Shown here piece by piece: positions 1 to 8,330 of a DNA stretch of 34,263 nt. Source of the DNA: Alphaproteobacteria bacterium (GTDB taxonomy: Bacteria; Pseudomonadota; Alphaproteobacteria; Micropepsales; Micropepsaceae); the NCBI GenBank assembly GCA_018971835.1, contig JAGWZW010000038.1, positions 1 to 34,263 of the forward strand, in the 5' to 3' direction. Below the pieces are notes generated by a model. The model searched no databases and was not told where the DNA came from. It saw nothing but the letters and a program-made list of their open reading frames with translations. Each line of letters begins with the position of its first letter. The first letter of the stretch is position 1. The translations under genes and the position numbers were made by a program.

Positions 1-743
1 GCGGGGATCAGGGCGTTCTTGGCGCGGTCCAGATAGCGCACGAAGGCTTCGAGCCCACCTTCGTAATGCAGCTTCGCCTCTTTCTTCTCCACGCCGCGCT
101 TGTCGGCCAGCACGATGGTGACGCCGGAATTGAGGAAGGCCAACTCGCGCAGGCGGTGCTCCAGCGTGGCGAAATCGAACTCGGTCTTGGTGAAAGTGCG
201 CGGGCTGGGCAGGAAGGTGACTTCCGTGCCGCGCTTGTCTCCCGCTTCGCCCACGACCTTGAGCGGAGCCTCGGCATCGCCGTGGCGGAAGCGCATGTAG
301 TGCTCGTGGCCGTCGCGCCAGATGCGCAGGTCGAGCCATTCGGAGAGCGCGTTGACCACAGAGACGCCGACGCCGTGCAGCCCGCCGGAGACCTTGTAGG
401 CGTTCTGCTCGAATTTCCCGCCGGCATGAAGCTGGGTCATGATCACTTCGGCGGCGGAGACGCCTTCGCCCGAATGGATGTCGGTGGGGATGCCGCGGCC
501 GTTGTCGAACACGGTGCAGGAACCGTCCGGGTTCAGCGTGACGTTGACGATATTGGCGAAGCCGGCCAGCGCCTCGTCGATGGCGTTGTCCACCACTTCG
601 TAGACCATGTGATGCAGGCCCGAGCCGTCGTCGGTGTCGCCGATATACATGCCCGGCCGCTTGCGCACGGCATCGAGGCCCTTGAGCACCTTGATGCTTT
701 CGGCGCCGTAGTCGCTGGGATTGGCGGGGGTGGGGTTGGACAT
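1..743 (-). CDS. gyrB: DNA gyrase subunit B, N-terminal part (cut by window edge)
   Basis: GyrB is the ATPase subunit of DNA gyrase, which introduces negative supercoils. About 247 N-terminal residues are visible; the rest lies beyond base 1. The reading frame shows the GHKL ATPase signature in order: [10 protein letters not shown] near residue 29, DNAIDEAL (Mg/ATP site), DNGRGIP, and the lid motif GGLHGVG. The start ATG at 743-741 follows the upstream lysE-like stop codon (747-745) by a single base, so its ribosome binding site lies inside that gene and the two are probably translationally coupled. It is the last visible gene of the dnaA-dnaN-recF-lysE-gyrB row. Identification is certain; only the length is unknown. 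Confidence 0.97.
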   Translation of the reverse strand, partial: MSNPTPANPSDYGAESIKVLKGLDAVRKRPGMYIGDTDDGSGLHHMVYEVVDNAIDEALAGFANIVNVTLNPDGSCTVFDNGRGIPTDIHSGEGVSAAEVIMTQLHAGGKFEQNAYKVSGGLHGVGVSVVNALSEWLDLRIWRDGHEHYMRFRHGDAEAPLKVVGEAGDKRGTEVTFLPSPRTFTKTEFDFATLEHRLRELAFLNSGVTIVLADKRGVEKKEAKLHYEGGLEAFVRYLDRAKNALIP

Positions 744-744
744 C

Positions 745-1350
745 TCAGCTCACCGCCACGCCGATGCCGGCGCCCGTGATGATCAGTGCCGCGCCCTTGT
801 TCAGCCGCCGCCGCGCCCGCTCGCTGGAGAGGAAGGCGCGCGCCCGCGACGCGAATGCCGCATAGGCCAGCGTGATCGCCGGAATGAGGATCAGGCTGGC
901 CGCGCACAGTTCGAGATAACCGATCGCGTTCAGCGTCTTCAAATTCACCACCGTCGGCAGGAGCGCCACGAAGAAAGCAATGGCCTTGGGATTGCCCAGC
1001 GTCAGCGCATATTGCGCCAGGAAGCCGCGCCTGGCATCGGCGGGCACCAGATCGACCGCGGCCACCGGCGCCGTCCAGTATTTGTAGCCGAGATAGACCA
1101 GATAGGCCGCGCCCGCCAGCTTCACCACGAGGAACAGTTCCCCCAGCGCCTGCGCCGCCAGCGCCAGGCCGAAGGCGGAAAACGTCATCAGCGTCAGGTC
1201 GCCCAGCGCGCAGCCGAACGCGGCCGGAACCGTGGCGCGGAAGCCCTGGCCCAGCGCGCGCGCCACGATGGCGACGATGCCCGGCCCGGGTACCGCGATG
1301 GCGATCGCGTAGATGCCGCAATAGATCAGGTATGAATGCAATGAGAGCAT
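745..1350 (-). CDS. LysE/RhtB-family amino-acid exporter
   Basis: A 201-residue inner-membrane protein of the LysE/RhtB family, which exports amino acids or related small metabolites by proton exchange. It has about six hydrophobic segments. The N-terminal helix carries a VPGPGI motif near residue 20, where the family usually has a GPG motif, and NPKA near the middle is also family-typical. Length matches the family norm of about 200-210. It lies between recF (3-base gap) and gyrB (1-base gap), a place where most alphaproteobacteria have no transporter, so it is probably co-transcribed with replication genes. The substrate cannot be told from sequence. An alternative within the family is a homoserine or threonine exporter of the RhtB type. 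Confidence 0.9.
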   Translation of the reverse strand: MLSLHSYLIYCGIYAIAIAVPGPGIVAIVARALGQGFRATVPAAFGCALGDLTLMTFSAFGLALAAQALGELFLVVKLAGAAYLVYLGYKYWTAPVAAVDLVPADARRGFLAQYALTLGNPKAIAFFVALLPTVVNLKTLNAIGYLELCAASLILIPAITLAYAAFASRARAFLSSERARRRLNKGAALIITGAGIGVAVS

Positions 1351-1353
1351 CAG

Positions 1354-2553
1354 TCAGTCCTGCCGGGTGAATTCGCCATTGGCGACAAGAAACGTCTGGG
1401 CGCGGGTACCGAGCGCTTCGAACAGAGTGAGATCGGTGCCGGTCATCCAGGCCTGCGCGCCCAGCTCAAGGATTTCCTCGAACAGCGCGGTGCGGCGGAT
1501 GTGATCGAGATGGGCGGCGATCTCGTCCAAGAGCAGGATCGGCGCGGGCGCCTCTTTTTCGCGCGACAGCTCGCGGGCCTGCGCCAGGATCATGGAGATG
1601 AGCAGCGCCTTCTGCTCGCCGGTGGAGCACTCGCGTGCGTCGGCGCGCTTGGCGGTATGGCGCACGCCAAGATCGGAAAGATGAGGGCCGAAGCCGGTGC
1701 GCCCGCTTTCGGCATCGCGCAGGCGCGCGCGCTCAAAGCGGGTCTTGAGCGCGGCCACTGCACTTTCGCCTTCCTCGGCCACCACGCCGTCCGCTTCGCC
1801 GTCGAGCGCCAGCAGCGCGGCGGGGAAGCTGCCGGCTTCGCCACGCTCGGCCAGCGCGCGGTTGAGGCGGGCTACGGCAGCGGCGCGCGCGGTGGAGATC
1901 GCGGCGCCGGCTTCGGCCATCTCGCGTTCCAGGCCATCGAGCCAGGCCGGATCGCGCGGACCGTATTTCAGGAGCCGCGCGCGCTCGCGCATCGCCTGCT
2001 CGTAGCGCGCGGCCCGGCGCGCATGGGCCGGATCGAAGCCGAGCACCAGACGATCGAGGAATTTGCGCCGTCCGCTGGCGCCCTCGATGAACAACCGGTC
2101 CATCGCCGGCGTCAGCCACGCCATCTGGATGATTTCGCCGAGGTCGGCGGAGCCTTGCGCCGGGGCGCCATTGAGGCGGACCTGCCGCCGCTCGCCGCCG
2201 TTGGGGCCGATGACGAGGCCGGTGCCGATGTCGAAGCTTTCTTCTCCGCGCGAAACCGTCGCCGCCACACCCCACAGCGCCTCGCCCGGTGCCGCCGGGC
2301 CCTTGCGTGTGTGCTCGCCGAGCCTGGCGCCGCGCAGGCCGCGGCCGGGCGAGAGCAGCGAGATGGCATCGAGCAGGTTGGTCTTGCCCGCGCCGTTCGG
2401 CCCGGCCAGCACCACGGGCCGGCCGTCCAGCGCCAGCTCGCCATGCGCGTAGGAGCGGAAATGCGTCAGCACCAGCCGCGTGACGGCAAGGCGCGTGTCG
2501 CCCTTCGAGGCTCGGCTGTCGCCTCGCACCTCAGGGTGACGCGCTATCTCCAT
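1354..2553 (-). CDS. recF: DNA replication and repair protein RecF
   Basis: RecF is an SMC-like ATPase that helps load RecA at single-strand gaps. Visible motifs are Walker A GPNGAGKTNLLDAI (from residue 51), the ABC-type signature CSTGEQKALL near residue 310, and Walker B ILLLDEIAAHLD near residue 340. The family part begins at AVTRLVLTHFRSY (residue 23 on). The 22 residues before it, including HPEVRGDSRASKGD, are the translation of a REP-like palindrome (2497-2541). No ATG lies nearer the conserved part; an in-frame GTG at residue 9 is inside the repeat. I therefore keep the ATG at 2553, although it has no good ribosome binding site. The identity is certain and the exact start is not. Confidence 0.95.
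   Translation of the reverse strand: MEIARHPEVRGDSRASKGDTRLAVTRLVLTHFRSYAHGELALDGRPVVLAGPNGAGKTNLLDAISLLSPGRGLRGARLGEHTRKGPAAPGEALWGVAATVSRGEESFDIGTGLVIGPNGGERRQVRLNGAPAQGSADLGEIIQMAWLTPAMDRLFIEGASGRRKFLDRLVLGFDPAHARRAARYEQAMRERARLLKYGPRDPAWLDGLEREMAEAGAAISTARAAAVARLNRALAERGEAGSFPAALLALDGEADGVVAEEGESAVAALKTRFERARLRDAESGRTGFGPHLSDLGVRHTAKRADARECSTGEQKALLISMILAQARELSREKEAPAPILLLDEIAAHLDHIRRTALFEEILELGAQAWMTGTDLTLFEALGTRAQTFLVANGEFTRQD
2497..2541 (-). repeat. REP-like palindromic element B, inside recF 5' end
   Basis: Read on the minus strand this element has the shape CACCCTGAGGTGCG, a variable middle, then CCTCGAAGGG. Element A at 2593-2637 has the same blocks (CATCCTGAG, TGCG, CCTCGAAGGATG) on the plus strand, so the two copies face each other about 50 bases apart. 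Copies of this CATCCTGAG...CTCGAAGGATG type are common dispersed repeats in alphaproteobacterial genomes. This copy is translated as residues 5-20 of RecF. The mismatched ends (GTCACCC against GGGCGAC) suggest it is the older or more decayed copy. Confidence 0.75.
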
Positions 2554-2592
2554 GAACGATACATTGCCAATTTGCGGCCTCGGTTTTCAAAA

Positions 2593-2637
2593 CGTCATCC
2601 TGAGCTGCGTCGCAACGCGGCGCCTCGAAGGATGACG
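2593..2637 (+). repeat. REP-like palindromic element A, between dnaN and recF
   Basis: A 45-base element with perfect 8-base inverted ends, CGTCATCC at 2593-2600 and GGATGACG at 2630-2637, and internal blocks CTGAGCTGCG and GCGCCTCGAAG. It can fold into a hairpin in the dnaN-recF transcript. It sits just after the dnaN stop codon (2643) in the transcribed direction, where such elements often protect or end transcripts. It is paired with the inverted copy at 2497-2541. Confidence 0.8.
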
Positions 2638-2642
2638 GCGTA

Positions 2643-3764
2643 TTACACCCGCATGGGCATGAGGACGTAGAGCGTGCGCGGATCGTCCGTATCCTCGATG
2701 ATGGTGGGCGAGCCCGCATCCGACAGCAGGAAGCGCACCTCCTTGCCCTCGATCTGGCCGGTGATGTCCAGCAGATAACGTGCGTTGAAACCGATCTCGA
2801 TCGGGGAGGCGCTGTAGGTGGCGCCTACGTCCTCGGTCGCCGTGCCGGAATCCGGATTGACGACGGAGAGCGTCACGCGGTCCTCCGTCAGGTTGAGCTT
2901 CACCGCGCGGGTCTTGTCCGCCGAAATGGTCGAAACGCGGTCCACGGCGTGGGCAAATTCCTTGGCATCCAGCACGAGTGCCTTGTCGTTGCCCGCGGGG
3001 ATCACGCGCTGATAGTCGGGAAAGGTGCCGTCGATCAGCTTGGAGGTCAGTTCCACGCCGTCGGTGGTGAACTGGATCTTGGTGTCGGAGAGCGAAATGT
3101 CGATGGCGCCTTGGGCATCGTCCAGCAGGCGGCGCAGCTCCGCCACGGTCTTGCGCGGCACGATCACGCCGGGCATGTCGGCGGCGCCGTCGGGCAGGTC
3201 GAGTTCGTAGCGGGCCAGGCGATGGCCGTCCGTCGCCGCCGCGCGCATGGCCTGTGCCTTGCCGTCCTTGGCGGCGTGCAGGTAGATGCCGTTGAGGTAG
3301 AAGCGCGTCTCCTCGGTCGAGATGGCGAAGCGCGTCTTGTCGATCAGGCGCTTCAGATCGTCGGCGGCGAGGCGGAAGCGGTGGGGCAGGGCGCCGGCTG
3401 CCATCTGCGGGAAATCTTCCTTGGGCAGGCAGGCCAGCTCGAAGCGCACCGTGCCGGCGGAGACGGCGAGCCGCCCGCCTTCGGAGGTCAGCAGTTCCAC
3501 TTGCACCTGCGCCCCTTCGGGCAGCTTGCGCACGATGTCGTACAGCATGTGAGCGGGCGCGGTGGCCGAACCGTTGCGCAGCACGTCGGCCGGAATGGAT
3601 TCGACGATTTCGATGTCGAGGTCGGTGGCCGTCAGCTTGAGCTTGCCCTTGCCCGCGTCGATCATCACGTTGGAGAGGATCGGGATGGTATTGCGGCGCT
3701 CTACAACGCTCTGGACATGACTGAGGGCCTTCAGGAAGGCGCCGCGTTCGACGGTGATTTTCAT
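2643..3764 (-). CDS. dnaN: DNA polymerase III beta subunit (sliding clamp)
   Basis: DnaN forms the ring-shaped dimer that tethers DNA polymerase III to DNA. The 373-residue length is normal. The N-terminus MKITVERGAFLKALSHVQ, the segment RRNTIPILSNV near residue 23, the internal TDGHRLARYEL and the C-terminal LMPMRV are family hallmarks, and all three clamp domains are present. The ATG at 3764 gives the standard N-terminus; the sequence before it offers only a weak purine-rich site. Downstream lies recF, with element A in the 89-base gap. Upstream, dnaA ends with a strong terminator, so dnaN probably has its own promoter. Confidence 0.98.
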   Translation of the reverse strand: MKITVERGAFLKALSHVQSVVERRNTIPILSNVMIDAGKGKLKLTATDLDIEIVESIPADVLRNGSATAPAHMLYDIVRKLPEGAQVQVELLTSEGGRLAVSAGTVRFELACLPKEDFPQMAAGALPHRFRLAADDLKRLIDKTRFAISTEETRFYLNGIYLHAAKDGKAQAMRAAATDGHRLARYELDLPDGAADMPGVIVPRKTVAELRRLLDDAQGAIDISLSDTKIQFTTDGVELTSKLIDGTFPDYQRVIPAGNDKALVLDAKEFAHAVDRVSTISADKTRAVKLNLTEDRVTLSVVNPDSGTATEDVGATYSASPIEIGFNARYLLDITGQIEGKEVRFLLSDAGSPTIIEDTDDPRTLYVLMPMRV

Positions 3765-3886
3765 GGGCTTGCGCTCGGTCCCCGTACTGTTCGATTGCCT
3801 CTCCGGCCGGGCGACATGACGGTGTGCGGTGCGGCCGGAACTCCTTGGATTCCCTGAGTTCCCGAAGGTCGGGACTCAAGTTCCCG

Positions 3887-3892
3887 ACTATA
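3887..3892 (-). promoter_or_regulatory. Possible -10 box for dnaN
   Basis: The minus strand reads TATAGT here, about 120 bases upstream of the dnaN start and downstream of the dnaA terminator. No convincing -35 box is seen at the right distance. A second imperfect hairpin (GAGTTCCCGA / TCGGGACTC, 3856-3877) lies just downstream in the presumed leader. The case rests mainly on the need for a promoter between the terminator and dnaN. Confidence 0.25.
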
Positions 3893-3950
3893 TCAAGCGG
3901 GCCTGCCCACGCCTAGCTTTTCCGCGGGTTTCCGGGGCTGGCCGCGGTAC

Positions 3951-3985
3951 AAAACAGGGCGCTTACGGCTGTGCCGCAAGCGCCC
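3951..3985 (-). terminator. Rho-independent terminator of dnaA
   Basis: On the minus strand a 13-base-pair stem (GGGCGCTTGCGGC / GCCGTAAGCGCCC, one G-U pair) with a 3-base ACA loop is followed at once by TGTTTT. It lies about 40 bases after the dnaA stop codon. This is one of the strongest intrinsic terminators in the window and separates dnaA from dnaN. Confidence 0.88.
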
Positions 3986-4025
3986 TTGTCTGGCCCATTT
4001 TGGGCCCCACCATTATGCCTCGGAT

Positions 4026-5477
4026 TCAGGCTTCGCCGCGGCGCGAAAGCACCTGCTTGAGGAACTCCACCTCTTCCTTGAACAAGGGATCCTCGTCGCA
4101 CAGAGCGGCGATGCGGCGGCAGGCGTGCAGCACCGTGGTGTGGTCGCGGCCGCCGAAGCGCTTCCCGATCTCCGGCAGCGAGCGCATGGTCAGCTCGCGC
4201 GCCAGATACATCGCCACCTGGCGCGGCCGCGCCACACGGCGGGTACGCTGGGGCGACTGGAAGTCGTGCATGTCGAGCTTGTAGAACTCGGCGGTCTTGC
4301 GCTGGATATCCTCGATGGAGGTCTTGTGGGCGGAAAGGCCGCGATGCCCCATCGTCTCCTCGACCACCTCGAAGGTGACGGGCTTCTTGGTCAGATCGGC
4401 ATAGGTCGCCAGCTTGGTGAAGATGCCGATGAGATCGCGCGGCGAGGCGTCCTCCAGGTCTGCGATATGCTCCAGCATCTCCAGCGGCAGGATGGCTTCT
4501 GGCCGCTGGCGCGTGAACTCTTCGGCGCGGGCCTTGAGGATCGCCAGTCGCGTGGCGCGGTCGGGCTTGCCCAGCCCGATAACGAGCCCGCCGGAAAGCC
4601 GCGAGCGCACGTCGGCGCCCAGCCCGTCGAGCGCCGTAGGCGCCCGGTCGGCCGCGATCACCACGCGGCGGCGCTGGTCGGCAAAGGCGTTCACGGTGTG
4701 CAGGAACTCGGCGCTGGTCACCGAGCTGCGGCAGATGTGCTGCAGATCGTCGATCAGCAAGACGTCGGCGGCGCGCAGCTCGTCCTTGAAGGCGAGCGTG
4801 TCCTTGCGGTGCAGGGCGCCCAGGAACTGGCGCATGAAATCCTCGGCCGCGAGGAACAGCACGCGGCTGCCGCGCGCGCGCGCTTCCAGGGCCGTGGCGT
4901 TCAGCAGGTGCGTCTTGCCGTAGCCGAAGCCGCCGTGGACGAAGAGCAGGCCGATATCGTCAGTCTCGCCTACGGCCAGCGCCCGCGCGGCGCGATAGGC
5001 GAACTCCGTGGCCGGCCCGGCGACGAAGGTGTCGAAGCTCTGGGACGGATAGACGATGCGGTTGGAAAGCGAGCGGCGCTGCCCGGGCGCATCGGGCATG
5101 GGCCGCGGCGCACGCAGTTCGGGCTCCAGGCCCGGCGAACGCGAATAGGTCACCGGGATCGACAGGGCACGGTCTTCCTCGGTCAGGCCGCCGCCGACCG
5201 AAGCCGGCGCCAGCACGATCGACAGGGAGGCGGGTTCGCCGCCGCTGGCGCACAGCGCCCGCTCGATCCGGCCGGTATAGTGGTTTGCAACCCAGTTGCG
5301 GGCGAAAGGCTTGGGCGCGCCGATGCAGACCTCGCCGCCCTCGGCCGATACCAACGAGAGCGGAGCGATCCAGGCCTCGAAGACCGCATCCCCCAAGTCC
5401 CGACGCAGTTTCTCCCGCGCCCCCGCCCACACGGCCTGCCAGTCCGGCGACAATGCCTTGCTCGTGATTTGTGCCAT
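4026..5477 (-). CDS. dnaA: Chromosomal replication initiator DnaA
   Basis: DnaA binds origin boxes, forms an ATP-dependent filament and opens the duplex. From the chosen start the protein has 483 residues. Seen in order: N-terminal domain with WIAPL near residue 36, a poorly conserved proline-rich linker (about 115-140), AAA+ domain with Walker A GGFGYGKTHLL at 182, Walker B VLLIDDLQ and the arginine-finger region DVRSRLSGGLV, then the C-terminal DNA-binding domain with GGRDHTTVLHACRRI. Walker A has FGY where VGL is usual. The ATG at 5477 is preferred over an upstream in-frame TTG (5495) because AAGGAC sits at good spacing before it. The 169-base leader separates it from the rhodanese gene. 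Confidence 0.98.
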   Translation of the reverse strand: MAQITSKALSPDWQAVWAGAREKLRRDLGDAVFEAWIAPLSLVSAEGGEVCIGAPKPFARNWVANHYTGRIERALCASGGEPASLSIVLAPASVGGGLTEEDRALSIPVTYSRSPGLEPELRAPRPMPDAPGQRRSLSNRIVYPSQSFDTFVAGPATEFAYRAARALAVGETDDIGLLFVHGGFGYGKTHLLNATALEARARGSRVLFLAAEDFMRQFLGALHRKDTLAFKDELRAADVLLIDDLQHICRSSVTSAEFLHTVNAFADQRRRVVIAADRAPTALDGLGADVRSRLSGGLVIGLGKPDRATRLAILKARAEEFTRQRPEAILPLEMLEHIADLEDASPRDLIGIFTKLATYADLTKKPVTFEVVEETMGHRGLSAHKTSIEDIQRKTAEFYKLDMHDFQSPQRTRRVARPRQVAMYLARELTMRSLPEIGKRFGGRDHTTVLHACRRIAALCDEDPLFKEEVEFLKQVLSRRGEA

Positions 5478-5646
5478 CAATTCGTCCTTACCCAATTATC
5501 GTCCGGCGCCATTCGGCGTCCGGCACTCCATGTCTGGAGATGTTGTTGTTCCGCGCCTGCATTCGCCTCGCGCGTTCATCGGTGTCGGTGTGTGCTGCCC
5601 CCACTCATCCGCAATGGTGCTCCCCTTGGTGGATACGCCCCTGTCC

Positions 5647-6096
5647 TCAACTCTGCCGCCAAGGCAGGCCGGCCGCCTTCCAGCCGTTCCGCCTGCCGCG
5701 GTGATATTCATTGTCCAGATCGCCTTCGAAGCCGTCGGCGACGTTGTAAGCCCGCTTGAAGCCAGCCTGGGTCATGGCCGTGGCTGCCAGCCGCGAGCGC
5801 ACGCCGGAGCGGCACAGGAACACGACTGCTGTTTCGGGACCGGCCCCAACGGCATCCAGTGCCTCATGAACCTGCGGCACAAAATCGGGATTGACGGTCC
5901 GCGTTCCGAAGCCATGCCATTCCACCGTCAGCACCCGGCGCCCCAGGGCTGTCAGATCGGGCAGGCCCACATAGCTCCATTCCGCCACGGTGCGCACATC
6001 CACTACCTGGGCCCCGGTGTCTGCCTTGAGCAGTTCCCAAGCCTCAGTGCAGGTGATGTCACCCGCATAATCGGCGTTGGGACTGGTGGCAGCCAT
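5647..6096 (-). CDS. Rhodanese-like domain protein
   Basis: A single-domain rhodanese of 149 residues, a family that moves sulfane sulfur through a persulfide on the active-site cysteine. The loop CRSGVRS starts at Cys95, so it is likely catalytically competent. VVDVRTVAEW near residue 31 and the C-terminal GFEGDLD are typical. The ATG at 6096 has GGGGAA upstream; an earlier in-frame ATG (6138) would add 14 residues outside the fold. It lies between the AT-rich gap and dnaA on the same strand, so it may share the dnaA promoter. The sulfur acceptor is unknown. Confidence 0.9.
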   Translation of the reverse strand: MAATSPNADYAGDITCTEAWELLKADTGAQVVDVRTVAEWSYVGLPDLTALGRRVLTVEWHGFGTRTVNPDFVPQVHEALDAVGAGPETAVVFLCRSGVRSRLAATAMTQAGFKRAYNVADGFEGDLDNEYHRGRRNGWKAAGLPWRQS

Positions 6097-6571
6097 GCCG
6101 GAGGTTTCCCCAAAAGACAGCAATCCGGCCGGGCGCATCGCTGCGCCCGCTGCAAGACAAGCCTGAAGGCTTTACTAAACTGTTGATTTCCCTGTTAGAC
6201 AGTCCCCGGGATTTATACACGCCAATACTTTGCTTTTATTTTTATTGATCATTGGCATTTCTTGTCTCGGGCTGTCGTCGGTATGGCTAACAGTATGCCC
6301 GGAACCGGAGGGAGGCAAGCGAAAAAGGCGTCGCAGATGGGAGAAAACGCATGCAGTGCGCCTTTTGTGAAGGCGCTAAGTGTATGTGACGCATACGGAA
6401 AATCTAAACCTTGGCGAATCAAACGCTTATTGGAAGCCCTCTGCCCGCGGGCGATTCGCGCGTCACAAATCCATTATAATTTTGAAAATCAGGGTACGGA
6501 GTAATAAAAAAAGAGAAGAATCTTGGCGGTACGGCGAGAACTCAAATAACTCAAAAGTTCAGATGGGTTAA
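6097..6571. promoter_or_regulatory. AT-rich gap between rpsT and rhodanese/dnaA: candidate regulatory region or origin
   Basis: These 475 bases hold no convincing gene and are far richer in A+T than the rest, especially 6165-6280 and 6470-6570. Visible elements are a one-mismatch DnaA box TTATACACG (6213-6221), a perfect hairpin GCGCCTT-TTGTG-AAGGCGC (6358-6376), an inverted repeat GCGAATC/GATTCGC (6414-6420, 6453-6459), three GANTC sites (6416, 6453, 6518), TATAAT on the plus strand (6475-6480), and on the minus strand a 9-base direct repeat TTTGAGTTA/TTTGAGTTC near 6540-6560. It must carry the promoter of rhodanese and perhaps dnaA. GANTC is the CcrM methylation site in many alphaproteobacteria. 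The role as origin is only a possibility, because many of these bacteria have the origin near hemE. Confidence 0.4.
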
Positions 6572-6838
6572 TCAGGAGCCCAGCTTGGCCACGCGCTTGG
6601 TCAGGCGCGACACTTTGCGGGCGCCCGTATTCTTGTGGACAACCCCCTTGGTCACGCCGCGCATGATCTCCGGCTCGGCGGCCTTCAGTGCGGCTTCGGC
6701 GGCGGCCTTGTCCCCGGCGGCCAGAGCCTCCTCAACCTTGCGCGTGATGCTGCGGATGCGGCTCTTGCGGGCATGGTTGATGGCGGTGCGCTTGGCGGTG
6801 GTACGCGTGCGCTTCTTGGCCGAGGCGATATTGGGCAT
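6572..6838 (-). CDS. rpsT: 30S ribosomal protein S20
   Basis: S20 binds 16S rRNA early in assembly of the small subunit. The 88-residue protein starts [18 protein letters not shown] and contains [19 protein letters not shown], diagnostic for the family, with a basic C-terminus. Its place next to dnaA and the enoyl-CoA hydratase is common in alphaproteobacteria. No clear U-tract terminator follows it; the AT-rich gap begins directly after the stop codon. Confidence 0.98.
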   Translation of the reverse strand: MPNIASAKKRTRTTAKRTAINHARKSRIRSITRKVEEALAAGDKAAAEAALKAAEPEIMRGVTKGVVHKNTGARKVSRLTKRVAKLGS

Positions 6839-6910
6839 GGGTCGTCCTGCTCTGATCCGTAAGGGCCGGGCGTATAGCCCGGCCCGCGGCCTTGGTCAAT
6901 CGAAACCGCG

Positions 6911-7687
6911 TCAGCGGTCCTTGAATTCGGGTTTGCGCTTGTCGGAGAAGGCCGCCATGCCCTCTTTCTGGTCTTCGGTGGCAAAGGCGGCGTGGAACAG
7001 CCGCCGCTCGAAGCGCACCCCCTCGGCCAGGGTACTCTCGTAGGCCCGGTTCACGGACTCCTTGATCATCATGACGATGGGCTGGGACTGGGCGGCGATC
7101 TTGCGGGCGGCGGCCGTGGCCTGAACCAGCAGATCGCCCGCCGGCACTACCCGGCTGACCAGCCCGGCGCGCTCGGCCTCGGCCGCGTCCATCATCCGGC
7201 CGGTGAGGCACATCTCCATCGCCTTGGACTTGCCCACGAAGCGGGTCAGCCGCTGGGTGCCGCCGATGCCCGGCAGGATGCCCAGCGTGACCTCGGGCTG
7301 GCCGAATTTGGCGGTGTCGGCGGCGATGATGAAGTCGCACAGCATGGCCAGTTCGCAGCCCCCGCCCAAGGCGAAGCCCGCCACCGCGGCGATCACCGGC
7401 TTGCGGATGGCGCCGATGCGGTCGTTGGCGGCGGCGAAGAGGTTGGACTTGTACATGTCCATATAGGACTGGCCGGACATCTCCTTGATGTCGGCGCCGG
7501 CGGCGAAGGCTTTCTCCGAGCCGGTGAGGACGATGGCGCGCACGGTGTCGTCCTGGTCCCAGGCTTCGAGCGCGGCCACCAGTTCGGCCAACAACTCCGA
7601 ATTGAGCGCGTTGAGGGCCTTGGGCCGGTTCAGCGTGATGACGCCGACGCCATCTTCGATCTTGGTGAGGATGTTCTGATAGGTCAT
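6911..7687 (-). CDS. Enoyl-CoA hydratase (crotonase family)
   Basis: A 258-residue crotonase, which adds water to trans-2-enoyl-CoA in beta-oxidation. Both catalytic glutamates are present, Glu112 in [11 protein letters not shown] and Glu132 in [12 protein letters not shown], with the 20-residue spacing of mitochondrial short-chain hydratase. The oxyanion-hole segment AAGADIKEM lies near residue 62. The start ATG at 7687 matches the family N-terminus [22 protein letters not shown]. It lies directly upstream of rpsT, as in many relatives. True substrate range cannot be read from the sequence. Confidence 0.95.
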   Translation of the reverse strand: MTYQNILTKIEDGVGVITLNRPKALNALNSELLAELVAALEAWDQDDTVRAIVLTGSEKAFAAGADIKEMSGQSYMDMYKSNLFAAANDRIGAIRKPVIAAVAGFALGGGCELAMLCDFIIAADTAKFGQPEVTLGILPGIGGTQRLTRFVGKSKAMEMCLTGRMMDAAEAERAGLVSRVVPAGDLLVQATAAARKIAAQSQPIVMMIKESVNRAYESTLAEGVRFERRLFHAAFATEDQKEGMAAFSDKRKPEFKDR

Positions 7688-7769
7688 GACCGGCTCCGTT
7701 CCTTTACGCTCGCTTTGGGGCGCCTCCCCCTTGCGCGCACGGGCGGGGAAAGGCAAGCCTGCGGCGAGA

Positions 7770-8330
7770 ATGTCCCGATCCGGTCCGCCCATGTCCAGCC
7801 ACCGCAATGCCGCGCCCGATATCCCCATGCTTGAAACAGAGCGATTGGTCCTGCGCGGCCATCGCCTTGAGGATTTCGAGGCCTGCGCCGCGATGTGGGG
7901 CGACGCCGCGGTGACGCGTTTCATCGGCGGCAAGCCGTTCACGCAAGAGGAAACCTGGTCGCGGCTGCTGCGCTATGCCGGGCACTGGGCGCATCTGGGC
8001 TTCGGCTTCTGGGCGATCGAGGAAAAGGCCGGCGGCGCCTTCATGGGCGAACTGGGCTTCGCCGAATTCAAGCGTGACATCAAACCGTCGCTCGAGGGCA
8101 TGCCGGAAGCGGGCTGGGCGCTGGCCGCGGCGGCGCACGGCAAGGGCTACGCGACCGAAGCCCTGCGCGCGGCGCTGGCGTGGGGCGATGCCCATCTCGG
8201 CGGGCGGACGGTGTGCTGCATCATCAGCCCGGAGAATGCGGCCTCGATCCGCGTGGCGGAGAAGTGCGGCTTCAACGAATTCGCGCGCACCACCTACAAG
8301 GGCTCGCCCACCGTTATCTTCAAGCGCTGA
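7770..8330 (+). CDS. GNAT-family N-acetyltransferase (RimJ/RimL type)
   Basis: The sequence [25 protein letters not shown] opens the fold of the RimJ/RimL branch of GNAT enzymes, which transfer acetyl from acetyl-CoA to an amine. The acetyl-CoA loop is [12 protein letters not shown], and [14 protein letters not shown] near the end is the usual C-terminal motif. The start is uncertain: ATG 7770 has GGCGAGA before it and gives 186 residues, while ATG 7791 or 7827 are shorter options. It is divergent from the enoyl-CoA hydratase, and its stop codon abuts that of arfB with no gap. The substrate is unknown. Confidence 0.88.
   Translation: MSRSGPPMSSHRNAAPDIPMLETERLVLRGHRLEDFEACAAMWGDAAVTRFIGGKPFTQEETWSRLLRYAGHWAHLGFGFWAIEEKAGGAFMGELGFAEFKRDIKPSLEGMPEAGWALAAAAHGKGYATEALRAALAWGDAHLGGRTVCCIISPENAASIRVAEKCGFNEFARTTYKGSPTVIFKR

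Noticed and set aside
5628-5636. GGTGGATAC upstream of dnaA as a DnaA box
   Set aside because: It has two mismatches to the consensus and no companion boxes in the 169-base gap, so it is no better than chance.
4125-5759. A 544-codon open frame on the plus strand opposite dnaA
   Set aside because: dnaA on the minus strand has all its motifs. The plus frame has no domain and its composition is that of a shadow frame.
6262-6504. An 80-codon plus-strand frame in the AT-rich gap
   Set aside because: It has no ribosome binding site, no recognisable motif and crosses both hairpin arms and the GANTC cluster. A regulatory role for the DNA is more likely.
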